Of a DNA stretch of 18,134 nt, positions 1-9,565 are shown piece by piece. A program made the position numbers and the translations under genes. Position 1 is the first letter of the stretch, and every line of letters starts with the position of its first letter. The DNA comes from an uncultured Caryophanales bacterium (GTDB lineage Bacteria > Bacillota_I > Bacilli_A > RF39 > UBA660). The DNA is taken from the NCBI GenBank assembly GCA_947065955.1, contig CAMSXY010000011.1:1-18134 (forward strand), read 5' to 3'. The notes beneath the pieces were generated by a model, which had not been told where the DNA came from, did no database searches, and saw nothing but the letters and a program-made list of their open reading frames with translations.

Positions 1-1
1 C

Positions 2-361
2 CTTGATTTTTATATTACATTTTTTATTGATGTCTCCAATTTGGGGTTCACATCACATAGTTGCACTTTTTCTCTCGAGCAGACAAGAAACTTAATTCAG
101 TCATGCCAAAAAGAGGGATGGGAATTTATTTTCCTAGGTTCCTTTAAAAATGCAAAAGCAGTAGCTGAAAATTTAGGAATTCGTTTAGAAAATTCAGTAG
201 AAACCCAAAATTCCATGACAGGTACATTGGATAGTTTTGCTTCTATCCAACAGGCTTTAGAGGATCTTAAAAAATATGGTTCCATTACTTCAAATTGGTC
301 ACGTCGTATTCAAAAACCATCCCTTGAGGAAAAAGAACAGAAAAGATTAGGATTGAAATAA
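2..361 (+). CDS. C-terminal part of a VWA-like domain protein (truncated by window edge)
   Basis: The reading frame is open back to base 2 with no stop, so this is the 3' end of a gene that starts outside the window; a TTG at 41 is an internal codon rather than a convincing start. The visible part has the pattern of the end of a bacterial von Willebrand factor A domain: a hydrophobic strand (FYITFFID), then FSLEQTRNLI, then GWEFIFLGS. Many VWA proteins read similarly, roughly 'TDG.EN.S..YS...ik.lIe.q....gWefiFLGAN.da'. Here the usual TDG/EN stretch is replaced by IDVSNLGFTSHS, so the metal-site residues of this segment look degenerate. The C-terminal tail is basic and helical (SLEEKEQKRLGLK). 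The stop lies one base before the J-domain gene, so the two are probably one operon. The VWA assignment comes from remembered family pattern and rests on a fragment; function and partner are unknown. Confidence 0.55.
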   Translation, partial: LDFYITFFIDVSNLGFTSHSCTFSLEQTRNLIQSCQKEGWEFIFLGSFKNAKAVAENLGIRLENSVETQNSMTGTLDSFASIQQALEDLKKYGSITSNWSRRIQKPSLEEKEQKRLGLK

Positions 362-362
362 T

Positions 363-2228
363 ATGGGAAATTGGAAAGATCACTGGATAGATTATTATGA
401 TATTTTAGGGGTTGAATTTGGTTCCCCTTCGGATTCCATAAAGAAAAAATATCGCGAATTAGCAAGAATTTATCACCCAGATACTTATGCGGGAGAAGAT
501 GGCGACGAAAAATTTAAACTCATTAGGGAAGCCTATGAAGTCCTATCGAATGAGGAAGAAAGAAAAATGTATGATGAATTTTATCAAGCAAAATTACATG
601 GAACCGATGAAATGGAAGAAAAATCGACTTATACCGATGAAGAAATTCGTAATACATATTCTCAAGAAGAAATACGATTTGCCGAAAAAGTTTCTTTAAG
701 AGGAATTATTGTTGAAGAGCTTAATAAAGCAAAAATTATATTGGATGCTAAAAATGAATTGCTTTATGCAGCTTACAAGGATGAATTTGATAAAGAACAT
801 TATTTTGATACACTAAAGATGTTTGTAACTTCTTTCAATGAATATCTTCTTTCGTTGATTGAATTAAAAGACAAAGCTTTTGAGTATGATCTGTTAGAAG
901 AAAAAGATGCTATTGATGAGGTCATAAGCTTTTTAGAGGAAATTATTAATACCATTCCAATCAGCCCTCGGGATGCCAAATTTGAGGTTGAAAAAGAACT
1001 TATAAAACAACAATTAGAAGAACGAAAAACACAAGAAATCTATTATGCTCAAAAAAGTATTGAAGATTTTCTTAATTTTTATAAGGATCTATATAACAAA
1101 AAAATTTCTAGAATCGAGTTTGATCAATATTATGATGTATTGATTTTAAACTTACAGGATGCACAATCTAGATTAGAAAATATACTTCCATTACTAAAAA
1201 ATAGTCAGCTTGAAGAGGACGAAATTATAAAAACGATTGGTCAATGTAAAGAATATTTATCTATTTTTTCAAAAGATTATGAAAAAGCACTTTTAATAGG
1301 AGAAAAAGAAATTTTGCAGGAGACCATGTTCAAAATAACCTCTGATTATGAACAAATACATGAAAAATTAAAAAAAATTATTAAAATAATAGCTCGATAT
1401 CCGATCAATAAAAAAATCTCTACTTTGTATAATTATGCAAAAGAAATTATCAAGCAAGCAAAAAAAGAAATGAACCAGTATTTAAAGGAATATTCTAAAG
1501 ATTTAAAATTAGAACTCTATGAGCAAGCCTTCTTACTTTCAAAAGAAGCATTGGAGATTTTTGAAAAATCTTCTAAAATTTCAGAAGAAATAAAGGAAAC
1601 TTTTGAAAAGAAAGAACAAAAAGAATACGATCATAAAACTATTACCTATTTATCAGAAGAAGCTTTCCATAATATTGATAAAATAAAAGCACTTGAACTA
1701 TTAAACCAAGCAAGAGAATGTATTGCAAAAAATGATACTTTATATCATTTTTATACTGAACATTGCCAAAAAGAATTCTTAAACCAGATTCAAAACAATC
1801 TTTTAAACTTAAATACTATAGAAGATCAGTTAAATCAAATGTATACAGATATTAATAATATTATTATGGATTTTAATACCTATAATCTTCAAAATCCACA
1901 AAATCCAGAATACTCAAATATATTTGATAATAATGAATTTTGGAAAGTTTTAAAATTAATGTCGAAAATTCTTTATTTAAATTCTGGAATTTTAGGCTCT
2001 ATTTTATTGCAAGATGCATCAGAAGAGATTACTACATCGTCTTTCCTTACTATATTCTCTATCATATCTTTTGGAGTTTGTGTTCATTTATTTGCAGATA
2101 ACCAACTTGAAAAAAAGAGTAATGCTCTTAATATTGAATCGCAAAAGAGATTCAACATTCAAAAAAAATATTATGATTTAAAAGATGGAAAATATGAAGG
2201 TTCAAATGGTGTCTTCTTAAGAAAATAA
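363..2228 (+). CDS. J-domain protein with long helical middle and C-terminal membrane segment
   Basis: Predicted Hsp70 (DnaK) co-chaperone-type protein of 621 aa. Residues 9-75 are a J domain: DYYDILGV, a basic helix II (KKKYRELARIYHPD), the essential HPD at 38-40, and FKLIREAYEVLSNEEERKMYD. It has no Gly/Phe-rich linker and no CxxCxGxG zinc repeats, so it is not DnaJ itself but a class C (type III) J protein. Residues about 90-535 are Glu/Lys-rich and look almost entirely alpha-helical, with probable coiled coils. A hydrophobic stretch at about 559-578 (SSFLTIFSIISFGVCVHLFA), possibly preceded by another at 538-551, predicts membrane attachment, followed by a basic tail of about 43 residues. 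The ATG at 363 has AGGA 10 bases upstream and follows the VWA-like gene directly. A terminator follows at 2253-2279. The client and partner are unknown. The J domain is near certain; the role is not. Confidence 0.85.
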   Translation: MGNWKDHWIDYYDILGVEFGSPSDSIKKKYRELARIYHPDTYAGEDGDEKFKLIREAYEVLSNEEERKMYDEFYQAKLHGTDEMEEKSTYTDEEIRNTYSQEEIRFAEKVSLRGIIVEELNKAKIILDAKNELLYAAYKDEFDKEHYFDTLKMFVTSFNEYLLSLIELKDKAFEYDLLEEKDAIDEVISFLEEIINTIPISPRDAKFEVEKELIKQQLEERKTQEIYYAQKSIEDFLNFYKDLYNKKISRIEFDQYYDVLILNLQDAQSRLENILPLLKNSQLEEDEIIKTIGQCKEYLSIFSKDYEKALLIGEKEILQETMFKITSDYEQIHEKLKKIIKIIARYPINKKISTLYNYAKEIIKQAKKEMNQYLKEYSKDLKLELYEQAFLLSKEALEIFEKSSKISEEIKETFEKKEQKEYDHKTITYLSEEAFHNIDKIKALELLNQARECIAKNDTLYHFYTEHCQKEFLNQIQNNLLNLNTIEDQLNQMYTDINNIIMDFNTYNLQNPQNPEYSNIFDNNEFWKVLKLMSKILYLNSGILGSILLQDASEEITTSSFLTIFSIISFGVCVHLFADNQLEKKSNALNIESQKRFNIQKKYYDLKDGKYEGSNGVFLRK

Positions 2229-2252
2229 GATAATAATGGACTTTTCCTTTTT

Positions 2253-2279
2253 AAAACGACTTCAAATAGTCGTTTTTTT
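2253..2279 (+). terminator. Intrinsic terminator of the VWA/J-domain unit
   Basis: An 8-bp stem AAACGACT/AGTCGTTT (2254-2261 with 2268-2275) with a 6-base loop is followed by a run of T (2273-2279). It lies about 25 bases after the J-domain gene stop and ends transcription running toward rpoC. Confidence 0.85.
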
Positions 2280-2283
2280 AACG

Positions 2284-2305
2284 AAAAAAAACGCTTTCGC
2301 GTTTT
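2284..2305 (-). terminator. rpoC terminator overlapping the stop codon
   Basis: On the minus strand AAAACGC-GAAA-GCGTTTT is followed by more T residues. The 7-bp stem (2299-2305 with 2288-2294) closes a GAAA tetraloop. The 5' arm begins inside the rpoC stop codon (2304-2306), so the terminator is as compact as it can be. It is back to back with the plus-strand terminator at 2253-2279. Confidence 0.85.
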
Positions 2306-5300
2306 AATCCATTAATTCTTGTTCAAGAACTTCTAATGGTTCTTCATCTAAAAGATCCATTTCTAAAGTGTAATCTGTTTTACGATACTTTTTCGCACCT
2401 GTTCCAGCAGGAATCAATTTTCCAATAATAACATTTTCTTTAAGTCCGTCTAAGTGGTCTACTTTTCCATGAATTGCTGCATCGGTTAAAATACGAGTTG
2501 TCTCTTGGAAAGAGGCTGCTGAAAGGAATGAATCGGTTTCCAAAGAAGCTTTAGTAATACCTAGTAAAACAGGTCTTCCTGTAGCTGGTCTTTTTCCTTC
2601 AATAATAAGTTCCTTGTTAATATCTGTAAACTTATTAATATTAATCATTGTTCCTGGTAAGAATAAAGAATCTCCAGAATTTACAATTTTAATTCTTGAA
2701 ATCATACGTTTTGCCATAATTTCAACGTGTTTATCTGAAATATCAACACCTTGAGAACGGTAAACCTTTTGAATTTCTAATAAAATATATTGTTGAACTG
2801 TAATTGGATCTGTTACAACCAGTAATTCTTTTGGATTAACAGCCCCAAAGGTTAATTTTTGTCCAGCAACTACATCACTACCAACTTCAATCGCAAGTTT
2901 CGCTCCATAGTTGGTTACATGTTCACGTTCTTCTACATCGTTTTTAACATAAATAGAAAAACGTTCTCCATCAGGTTCAATTTTAGAAACTACACCACTA
3001 ATTTCAGCAATCGTTGCTTTTCCCTTTGGATTTCTTGCTTCGAAAAGTTCTTGTACACGAGGAAGACCCTGTGTAATATCGTCTCCAGCAACTCCACCAG
3101 TATTAAATGTACGCATTGTAAGTTGGGTACCTGGTTCTCCAATGGATTGTGCTGCCATAATTCCTACAGCTTCTCCTATTTCTACAATAGAACCTGTCGC
3201 AAGATTTTTCCCATAACATTTACAACAAACACCATGTTCTGTACGACAAGTAAGAACGGTACGAATTGGAACTCTTTTAATTCCAGCAGCAATGATTTTT
3301 TCTGCTATACTTTCTGTAATATACGTATTTCTTTCGTACATAACTTCTTTTGTTTCTGGATGAACAATTTTTTTATTTGTATAACGACCAACAATACGAT
3401 CGTATAGTGTTTCTACAACGGTTCCATCTTTATCGTTAATAAAATCTTCTACCACTACACCTGCTTCGGTTCCACAATCTTCTTCTTTAACGATGATATC
3501 TTGTGCAACATCAACAAGTCTTCTGGTTAAATATCCAGCATCTGCTGTTTTTAAAGCGGTATCAACGGCTCCTTTTCTAGCTCCATGGGTAGATAAGAAG
3601 AACTCAGAAATCGTAACACCTTCACTAAAGGAAGATTCAACAGGGATTTCCTCTGGCATACCATTTGGTTTGTTAAATAGTCCTCTCATACCAACAAGCT
3701 GTGTATAAGAACCGATATCTCCACGAGCTTTACTTGTCATCATAATACAAACTGGGTTTTCTTTGTTTTCTCGAACCATTCCTTCAAGTTCTTTTTGGAT
3801 GGTACTACGGGCTTGTGTCCAAAGTTCAATAACTTTTTCATAACGTTCTTTTTCTGTAATAAGACCACGTTTAAATTGTTTATTGACCATATCGACTTTT
3901 TCTTGTGTTTCTTTAATAACTTGAGGTTTAATACGACTTTCTTCAATATCGGCAATCGAAATACTAATTCCAGACAAAGTTGAGTATTTAAATCCTAAAT
4001 CCTTTAATTTATCTAGCATAATAGAAGTTTCGGTTGTTTGGTATCTTTTATAAATTTGTGCAGTAAGTTTTCCTAAAACCCCTTTATTGAAAGCTTCTAC
4101 AAGAGGCTTTTTCGCAATCTCCTCTTTGACATTAGATCCTTTATCGATAAAATATTTACCTGGTGTAATTTTTTCAATATTTTCACTTGTTCCATCGTTA
4201 ATATATTGGAAAGTATCTGGGAAAATTTCATTGAAAATAATCTTTCCTGGGGTTGTAACTAAATATTTATCCATATAGGCATCTGGAAAAATTTTATATT
4301 TAAAAGATCGAACAGGAAGTGCAATACGAGTGTGAAGTGTAATTTCTCTTCTTTCATAACTCATTAAAACTTCATTTGGATCTTTAAAGATACGTCCTTC
4401 TCCAGGTAGTCCTTCTTTTTCCATTGTAATATAATAGTTACCTAATACCATATCCTGCGATGGTGTAACAATTGGTTTCCCATCCTTTGGAGATAGAATG
4501 TTATTGGCTCCTAACATTAAAAGGCGAGCTTCTGCTTGGGCTTCTTCACTAATTGGAACGTGAACCGCCATTTGATCTCCATCAAAGTCTGCATTAAATG
4601 CTGCACACACAAGTGGATGAAGACGAATACTTCTACCTTCAATTAATTTTGGTTCAAAGGCTTGAATTCCAAGTCTATGAAGTGTTGGTGCACGGTTTAA
4701 CATAACAGGATGTTCTTTAATTTTTTCCTCAACAATATCCCATACACGTTCGTCTTGATTTTCAATCATTTTTTTAGCAGCTTTAATATTCGCAGCAATT
4801 TCTTTTGTTACAAGCCCATTAATAACATGTGGTTTAAATAACTCTAAAGCCATTTCTTTTGGAATACCACATTCATACATTTTAAGGCTTGGTCCAACAA
4901 CGATAACGGAACGTCCAGAATAATCTACACGTTTTCCAAGAAGATTTTGACGGAAACGTCCTTGCTTTCCTTTTAACATACTTGATAAAGATTTTAAAGG
5001 GCGATTTCCTGCTCCTGTGATATTTCTTCCTCTTCTACCATTGTCAAATAAAGCATCTACGGCCTCTTGTAACATACGTTTTTCATTTTGGATAATGATG
5101 GAAGGAGCGCCTAAATCCATTAATTTTTTAAGACGATTATTTCGATTAATAACCCTTCTATATAAATCGTTTAAGTCACTAGTTGCAAATCTTCCACCAT
5201 CTAATTGAATCATAGGACGAAGTTCTGGAGGAATTACTGGTAGAGCATCTAAAATCATCCATTCTGGACGATTTCCAGATTCCAAAAAGGCATTTAATAC

Positions 5301-5939
5301 ATCGAGTCGCTTAATCAAACGAGTACGTTTTTGACTTGTCGTATCTTTAATTTCTTCAATTTCCTTTTTAATTTCTGTAACTTCTTTTTCAAGATCTACG
5401 GAGGAAAGAAGTTCCTTAATAGCCTCTCCTCCCATACCAACACGGAAAGTATTTCCATATTTTTCGTAGTAAGCACGGTATTCCTTATCACTGATGGTCT
5501 GTTTTTTCTCAAGAGGAGCTGCTCCTGGATCTAAAACAACATAAGAAACAAAGTAAAGAACTTCTTCTAAATCTCTTGGGGACATATCAAGAACAAGCCC
5601 CATACGAGATGGAATTCCTTTAAAAAACCAAATGTGAGAACAAGGGGTCGCCAATTCGATATGTCCCATACGTTCACGACGAACTTTGCTACGAGTTACC
5701 TCTACACCACAACGATCACAAACAATGTTTTTATAACGAAGTCGCTTATATTTCCCACAAGAACATTCGTAATCTTTTGTAGGGCCAAAGATTTTTTCAC
5801 AGAAAAGTCCATCTCTTTCTGGTTTTAATGTACGATAGTTAATCGTTTCTGCCTTTTTAACTTCCCCATAAGACCAAGAACGAATTTTTTCTGGTGAGGC
5901 GATGGAGATTCTTAATCCCTCAAAACTATTCGCATCCAT
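2304..5939 (-). CDS. rpoC: DNA-directed RNA polymerase beta' subunit
   Basis: Catalytic clamp subunit of RNA polymerase; cytoplasmic. At 1211 aa it is the usual length for Bacillota. The Mg2+-binding motif NADFDGDQMAVH is intact, with Asp451, Asp453 and Asp455. The N-terminal zinc ribbon has Cys59, Cys61, Cys74 and Cys77 (CSCGKYKRLRYKNIVCDRCG). The second zinc site has Cys822, Cys898, Cys905 and Cys908 (CRTEHGVCCKC). The trigger-loop region reads GIMAAQSIGEPGTQLTMRTF. The start ATG overlaps the rpoB stop by one base (TAATG), with GAGG five bases upstream, indicating translational coupling that keeps beta and beta' in balance. A terminator begins at the stop codon, so the rpsL/rpsG/fusA/tuf genes that often follow rpoC in Bacilli are not downstream here. 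Identification is secure. Confidence 0.99.
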   Translation of the reverse strand: MDANSFEGLRISIASPEKIRSWSYGEVKKAETINYRTLKPERDGLFCEKIFGPTKDYECSCGKYKRLRYKNIVCDRCGVEVTRSKVRRERMGHIELATPCSHIWFFKGIPSRMGLVLDMSPRDLEEVLYFVSYVVLDPGAAPLEKKQTISDKEYRAYYEKYGNTFRVGMGGEAIKELLSSVDLEKEVTEIKKEIEEIKDTTSQKRTRLIKRLDVLNAFLESGNRPEWMILDALPVIPPELRPMIQLDGGRFATSDLNDLYRRVINRNNRLKKLMDLGAPSIIIQNEKRMLQEAVDALFDNGRRGRNITGAGNRPLKSLSSMLKGKQGRFRQNLLGKRVDYSGRSVIVVGPSLKMYECGIPKEMALELFKPHVINGLVTKEIAANIKAAKKMIENQDERVWDIVEEKIKEHPVMLNRAPTLHRLGIQAFEPKLIEGRSIRLHPLVCAAFNADFDGDQMAVHVPISEEAQAEARLLMLGANNILSPKDGKPIVTPSQDMVLGNYYITMEKEGLPGEGRIFKDPNEVLMSYERREITLHTRIALPVRSFKYKIFPDAYMDKYLVTTPGKIIFNEIFPDTFQYINDGTSENIEKITPGKYFIDKGSNVKEEIAKKPLVEAFNKGVLGKLTAQIYKRYQTTETSIMLDKLKDLGFKYSTLSGISISIADIEESRIKPQVIKETQEKVDMVNKQFKRGLITEKERYEKVIELWTQARSTIQKELEGMVRENKENPVCIMMTSKARGDIGSYTQLVGMRGLFNKPNGMPEEIPVESSFSEGVTISEFFLSTHGARKGAVDTALKTADAGYLTRRLVDVAQDIIVKEEDCGTEAGVVVEDFINDKDGTVVETLYDRIVGRYTNKKIVHPETKEVMYERNTYITESIAEKIIAAGIKRVPIRTVLTCRTEHGVCCKCYGKNLATGSIVEIGEAVGIMAAQSIGEPGTQLTMRTFNTGGVAGDDITQGLPRVQELFEARNPKGKATIAEISGVVSKIEPDGERFSIYVKNDVEEREHVTNYGAKLAIEVGSDVVAGQKLTFGAVNPKELLVVTDPITVQQYILLEIQKVYRSQGVDISDKHVEIMAKRMISRIKIVNSGDSLFLPGTMININKFTDINKELIIEGKRPATGRPVLLGITKASLETDSFLSAASFQETTRILTDAAIHGKVDHLDGLKENVIIGKLIPAGTGAKKYRKTDYTLEMDLLDEEPLEVLEQELMD

Positions 5940-8900
5940 TATTCCTCATCCCCTTCCATAAATTCTTCTTCAAATAAACTATCATCTAAATCATCAAGAT
6001 CCTCTTCGAAATCGTCTTCTTCCTCTATATCTTCAGGTTCTGGATCTGGAAGATCCTCTACTGGAACAAAATCTTCTCCTTCAAGGAAGGAATCTTTTTC
6101 TTCTTCTTCAAGATCTTTTAATTCTACATATTTTCCTTCTTCATTAAGAACGGTAATATCGAGTCCTAATGCTTGGAATTCTTTAATAAGAACTCGGAAA
6201 CTTTCTGGCACTCCCGAAGTTGGAAGAGCACTTCCCTTAACAAGGGCTTCATATACTTTAACACGTCCAACAACGTCATCGGATTTAATTGTCATCATTT
6301 CTTGTAAAACATGTGCTGCTCCATAAGCATAAAGAGCCCATACTTCCATTTCTCCAAAACGTTGTCCTCCAAATTGTGCTTTTCCTCCAAGAGGTTGTTG
6401 CGTAACTAAAGAATAAGGTCCTGTAGAACGTGCATGTAGTTTATCATCTACCATGTGGTGAAGTTTAATCATATACATAACTCCAACACTGACACGGTTA
6501 TCAAAAGCTTCTCCCGTTCGCCCATCGTATAAGATCGTTTTTCCATCTTCATCTAAATTTGCTTCTTTTAAAGCATCGATAATCTCTTCTCTTGTAGCAC
6601 CATCAAAAACTGGAGTCGCTACATGAATCTGTAAATTACGCGCTGCCATTCCAAGATGCATTTCAAGAATTTGTCCAATGTTCATACGAGAAGGAACTCC
6701 AAGTGGATTTAAAATGATATCGACAGGTCTTCCATCGCTTAAATAAGGCATATCCTCTTTTGGAAGAATAAGGGAAATAACTCCTTTATTTCCATGACGT
6801 CCTGCCATTTTATCTCCTACACTAATTTTACGTTTTTGAGCAATATATACACGAACAATTTTAGATACACCTGCTGGAAGTTCATCTGTATCTTCCTTCG
6901 TAAATATTTTTACATCATGAACAATTCCATCTCCACCATGTGGAACACGTAAGGAAGTATCACGAACTTCTCTTGTTTTTTCTCCGAAAATAGCGTGTAA
7001 CAATTTTTCTTCACTCGTAAGTTCTGCCATACCTTTTGGTGTTACTTTTCCAACTAAGATATCGTCATCTTTTACTTCTGTTCCAATTCGAATAATACCA
7101 TTTTCATCTAAGTTTTTACGGGCCTCTTCACTTACATTTGGAATATCTCTTGTAAATTCTTCAGGTCCTAGTTTGGTATCACGACATTCAATTTGATAAT
7201 CTTCTATATGAATAGATGTATAAACATCATCACTAACTAAACGTTCATTTAAGATAACAGCATCCTCGTAATTATATCCATTATAGTTCATGAAAGCTAC
7301 TACAACATTTTTTCCAAGAGCCATCTCTCCCATATCTGTAGAAGGTCCATCTGCAATAACCATATCTCTTTTTACAGAATCTCCTACTTTTACAATAGGA
7401 ACTTGATGATAACAAGTACCATTATTACTTCTTTCAAACCCATTTAAATAGTAGGTATCTTTTCCACCCAATGTTTTAACAATAATTTTTCTACCATCAA
7501 CATAGTCGACAATTCCATCAGCTTTGGCAATTACAACAGCTCCACTATCACGAGCGGCAATAGCTTCAACCCCTGTTCCAACAAGAGGTGCTTCCGTTTT
7601 TAAAAGAGGGATCGCTTGACGTTGCATGTTGGCTCCCATGAGGGCACGCTTTCCATCGTTATGTTCCAAGAAAGGAATTCCTTGGGTCGTAATGGATACA
7701 ACTTGTTGCGGAGAAACATCGATATAATCAACTTTTTCCGATTCAATAATAATATTTCCACTATGATAACGAACTGGAACACGTTCTGGAATAATCATTC
7801 CCTCATCATCTACTTTAACCGTTGCTTGTGAAATATAATATTCAATTTCTTCATCCGCTGTCATATAAACAATATCATCCGTTAATTTTTTATTTTCAAC
7901 ACGACGATAAGGTGTCATAATAAATCCATAATCATTTACACGAGCATAACTTGCAAGAGAAGTAATTAATCCAATGTTAGGTCCTTCTGGAGATTCGATT
8001 GGACAAAGTCTTCCATAGTGAGATGGATTTACGTCACGTACTTCCATTCCAGCACGATCTCTCGAAAGTCCACCAGGTCCAAGACTTGATAAACGTCTTT
8101 TATTAGTAAGTTCTGCTACGGGATTTGTTTGATCCATAAATTGTGAAAGCTGACTACTACCAAAGAATTCTTTAATAGCTGCTGTAAGAGGTCTTATGTT
8201 AATAAGTGTCTTTGGCGTAACATCTGTAATCTCTTGGGTAGACATACGATCACGAATAACTCTTTCAATACGTGACATTCCAATTCGAAATTGATTTTGT
8301 AAAAGTTCCCCTACTTGTCTTACACGACGGTTAGATAAGTGGTCAATTTCGTCATAAGAACCAATACCTTCATGTAAATTTAAGTAATAAGATACAGAAG
8401 CGTAAATATCTGAAATCGTTAAACGTTTAATATCTAGCGTTTGATCATTTCCAATCACACGAACTATACGTTCTGGATTTTTACGAGAATAAACATGTAC
8501 TATTTGTACTTTATTATAAGTATCTAACTCTTCATTGACAAGAACTTCACGAACACCATACCCATTTTCCATAATAGGTTTTAATTGTTCTAAAATGTCT
8601 TTGGTTATAAGCGTTTTCTTTTCAAATAAAACTTTTCCATCCACTTTAATATCTTCCGCTAAAACGGTATCTAAAAGACGGTCTAAAACATTCAATTTTT
8701 TATTGAATTTATAACGACCTACCTTAGCAAGTTCATAACGGAAAGAATCAAAAAAGCGTGTAATAAGTTGATTCTTTGCACTATCTAAAGTAGAAGGTTC
8801 TCCAGGTCTTAATTTAGAATGAATATCAATTAAAGCTTCATCGGTATTTTTATTAGAATCTTTTTCAATCGTTCTTAAAAGATAATCATCTTCGCCAAAT

Positions 8901-9529
8901 AAATCAAGAATATCTTGATCGTTGGAAAGTCCTATTGCACGAAGAAGTGTTGTAATAGGTACTTTTCTTGTACGATCAATACGAACGTAAACAACATCAC
9001 GCGCATCTGTCTCATACTCCAGCCAAGTTCCTCTGGTTGGTATAACTTGAGAGGTGATATTAAACTTATTTTTCTTGTCCAATTCTCTTCCAAAATAAAC
9101 ACTTGGAGAACGAACTAATTGAGATACAATAACACGTTCTGCCCCATTGATGATAAAGGTTCCACTATCGGTCATAATTGGCATATCTCCAAGATAAATT
9201 TCTTGTTCTTTTACTTCCCCTGTTTCTTGGTTAAAAAGCCTTACAGCGACTTTTAAAGGAGATGCATAGGTTGCATATCTTTCTTTACATCCTTTAATAC
9301 TATATCTTGGTTCTTCAAAAGAATATTCCCCAAATTCCAACATTAAGTTTCCAGTAAAACTTTCTACTGGGGAAAGATCCTCAAATACTTCCTTGATTCC
9401 TCTTTGAATAAATCCATCATAAGATTTTTTCTGGATTTCAAGTAAATTTCCTAAATCGATTGCATTTTTTGTTTTTGCATAGCTACGTCTTTCACGATAA
9501 TCGCCAAATTTCTTTACTGTGTAAGCCAC
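5939..9529 (-). CDS. rpoB: DNA-directed RNA polymerase beta subunit
   Basis: Second-largest core subunit of RNA polymerase, target of rifamycins; 1196 aa, normal for Bacillota. Clear family segments include GSSQLSQFMDQTNP, GPGGLSRDRAGMEVRDV, CPIESPEGPNIGL, NYNGYNYEDAVILNERL, KISVGDKMAGRHGNKGVIS and QPLGGKAQFGGQRFGEMEVW. In the rifampicin pocket, Gln463, Asp466, Arg479 and Ser481 match E. coli Q513, D516, R529 and S531. Residue 476 (codon AAT at 8102-8104) is Asn where E. coli has His526. The last 50 or so residues form an unusually acidic tail (EDIEEEDDFEEDLDDLDDSL). The start ATG has a purine-rich GGGGTGG ribosome site, a 5' leader of about 60 nt, and its own consensus promoter at 9595-9623. 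It is coupled to rpoC by the TAATG overlap. Identification is secure. Confidence 0.99.
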   Translation of the reverse strand: MAYTVKKFGDYRERRSYAKTKNAIDLGNLLEIQKKSYDGFIQRGIKEVFEDLSPVESFTGNLMLEFGEYSFEEPRYSIKGCKERYATYASPLKVAVRLFNQETGEVKEQEIYLGDMPIMTDSGTFIINGAERVIVSQLVRSPSVYFGRELDKKNKFNITSQVIPTRGTWLEYETDARDVVYVRIDRTRKVPITTLLRAIGLSNDQDILDLFGEDDYLLRTIEKDSNKNTDEALIDIHSKLRPGEPSTLDSAKNQLITRFFDSFRYELAKVGRYKFNKKLNVLDRLLDTVLAEDIKVDGKVLFEKKTLITKDILEQLKPIMENGYGVREVLVNEELDTYNKVQIVHVYSRKNPERIVRVIGNDQTLDIKRLTISDIYASVSYYLNLHEGIGSYDEIDHLSNRRVRQVGELLQNQFRIGMSRIERVIRDRMSTQEITDVTPKTLINIRPLTAAIKEFFGSSQLSQFMDQTNPVAELTNKRRLSSLGPGGLSRDRAGMEVRDVNPSHYGRLCPIESPEGPNIGLITSLASYARVNDYGFIMTPYRRVENKKLTDDIVYMTADEEIEYYISQATVKVDDEGMIIPERVPVRYHSGNIIIESEKVDYIDVSPQQVVSITTQGIPFLEHNDGKRALMGANMQRQAIPLLKTEAPLVGTGVEAIAARDSGAVVIAKADGIVDYVDGRKIIVKTLGGKDTYYLNGFERSNNGTCYHQVPIVKVGDSVKRDMVIADGPSTDMGEMALGKNVVVAFMNYNGYNYEDAVILNERLVSDDVYTSIHIEDYQIECRDTKLGPEEFTRDIPNVSEEARKNLDENGIIRIGTEVKDDDILVGKVTPKGMAELTSEEKLLHAIFGEKTREVRDTSLRVPHGGDGIVHDVKIFTKEDTDELPAGVSKIVRVYIAQKRKISVGDKMAGRHGNKGVISLILPKEDMPYLSDGRPVDIILNPLGVPSRMNIGQILEMHLGMAARNLQIHVATPVFDGATREEIIDALKEANLDEDGKTILYDGRTGEAFDNRVSVGVMYMIKLHHMVDDKLHARSTGPYSLVTQQPLGGKAQFGGQRFGEMEVWALYAYGAAHVLQEMMTIKSDDVVGRVKVYEALVKGSALPTSGVPESFRVLIKEFQALGLDITVLNEEGKYVELKDLEEEEKDSFLEGEDFVPVEDLPDPEPEDIEEEDDFEEDLDDLDDSLFEEEFMEGDEE

Positions 9530-9565
9530 ATTTCCACCCCTATAAACTAGTTTAAATGATTAAAA

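Noticed and set aside
2859..3407. Plus-strand open frame of 182 codons opposite rpoC, and similar plus-strand frames opposite rpoB and ribosomal genes
   Set aside because: They mirror the codon pattern of strongly conserved minus-strand genes, have odd composition (Asn/Thr/Phe/Cys-rich) and no ribosome sites.
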